Positions 5,482 through 5,498 of a DNA stretch of 5,498 nucleotides are shown here, in pieces (position 1 is the stretch's first letter; every line of letters starts with the position of its first letter). Below the pieces are notes generated by a model. That model did not search any database. It saw nothing but the letters and a program-made list of their open reading frames with translations, and was not told where the DNA came from. The translations under genes and the position numbers were made by a program. Source of the stretch: a bacterium (GTDB lineage: Bacteria; Electryoneota; RPQS01); contig JAQTRJ010000175.1 of NCBI GenBank assembly GCA_028711875.1, positions 1 through 5,498 on the forward strand. Direction: 5' to 3'.

Positions 5482-5498
5482 GGCGGGTGGATTGTGGA

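Overview
This is a bacterial chromosome segment. Hand counts of a few 60-base blocks give about 62-72% GC in the mfd part and about 45-58% in the rightmost gene. All three convincing genes are on the minus strand, so transcription runs right to left. The proteins (Mfd, a UPF0316 membrane protein, a PIN-domain protein) are too widespread to name a phylum. The dense, heterogeneous hairpin repeats resemble those of some GC-rich lineages, but that is only an impression.

Layout. Positions 1-3410 hold nearly all of mfd, the transcription-repair coupling factor; the last few C-terminal residues lie beyond the left edge. Near its N-terminus mfd carries an in-frame, GC-rich repeat insertion of about 66 bp. 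A 20-bp palindrome separates mfd from a UPF0316/DUF2179 membrane-protein gene at 3465-4046, in the same reading frame 54 bp upstream, so the two are probably co-transcribed. The 241-bp gap at 4047-4287 holds no gene. It contains a ribosome binding site, a C/G-rich hairpin block, four 7-bp tandem repeats and a tandem array of six hairpins, each led by GTAG. A solitary PIN-domain gene follows at 4288-5142. From 5143 to the right edge there is again no gene: a second GTAG-hairpin array in the opposite orientation, then a roughly 73-bp inverted-repeat element and the start of a further unit.

The most interesting structure is at 4134-5481. A lower-GC PIN gene is bracketed by oppositely oriented arrays of GTAG-led palindromes. 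Two adjacent units (called C and D here) occur on both sides in inverted orientation, and the PIN stop codon lies inside a repeat unit. A GTAG foot plus hairpin is the known signature of REP elements handled by RAYT (TnpA-REP, Y1 HUH) transposases. The REP-like reading is therefore well motivated, but no transposase is visible here and mobility of the PIN gene is a hypothesis. Mfd and the UPF0316 protein show no evident functional link to the PIN gene.
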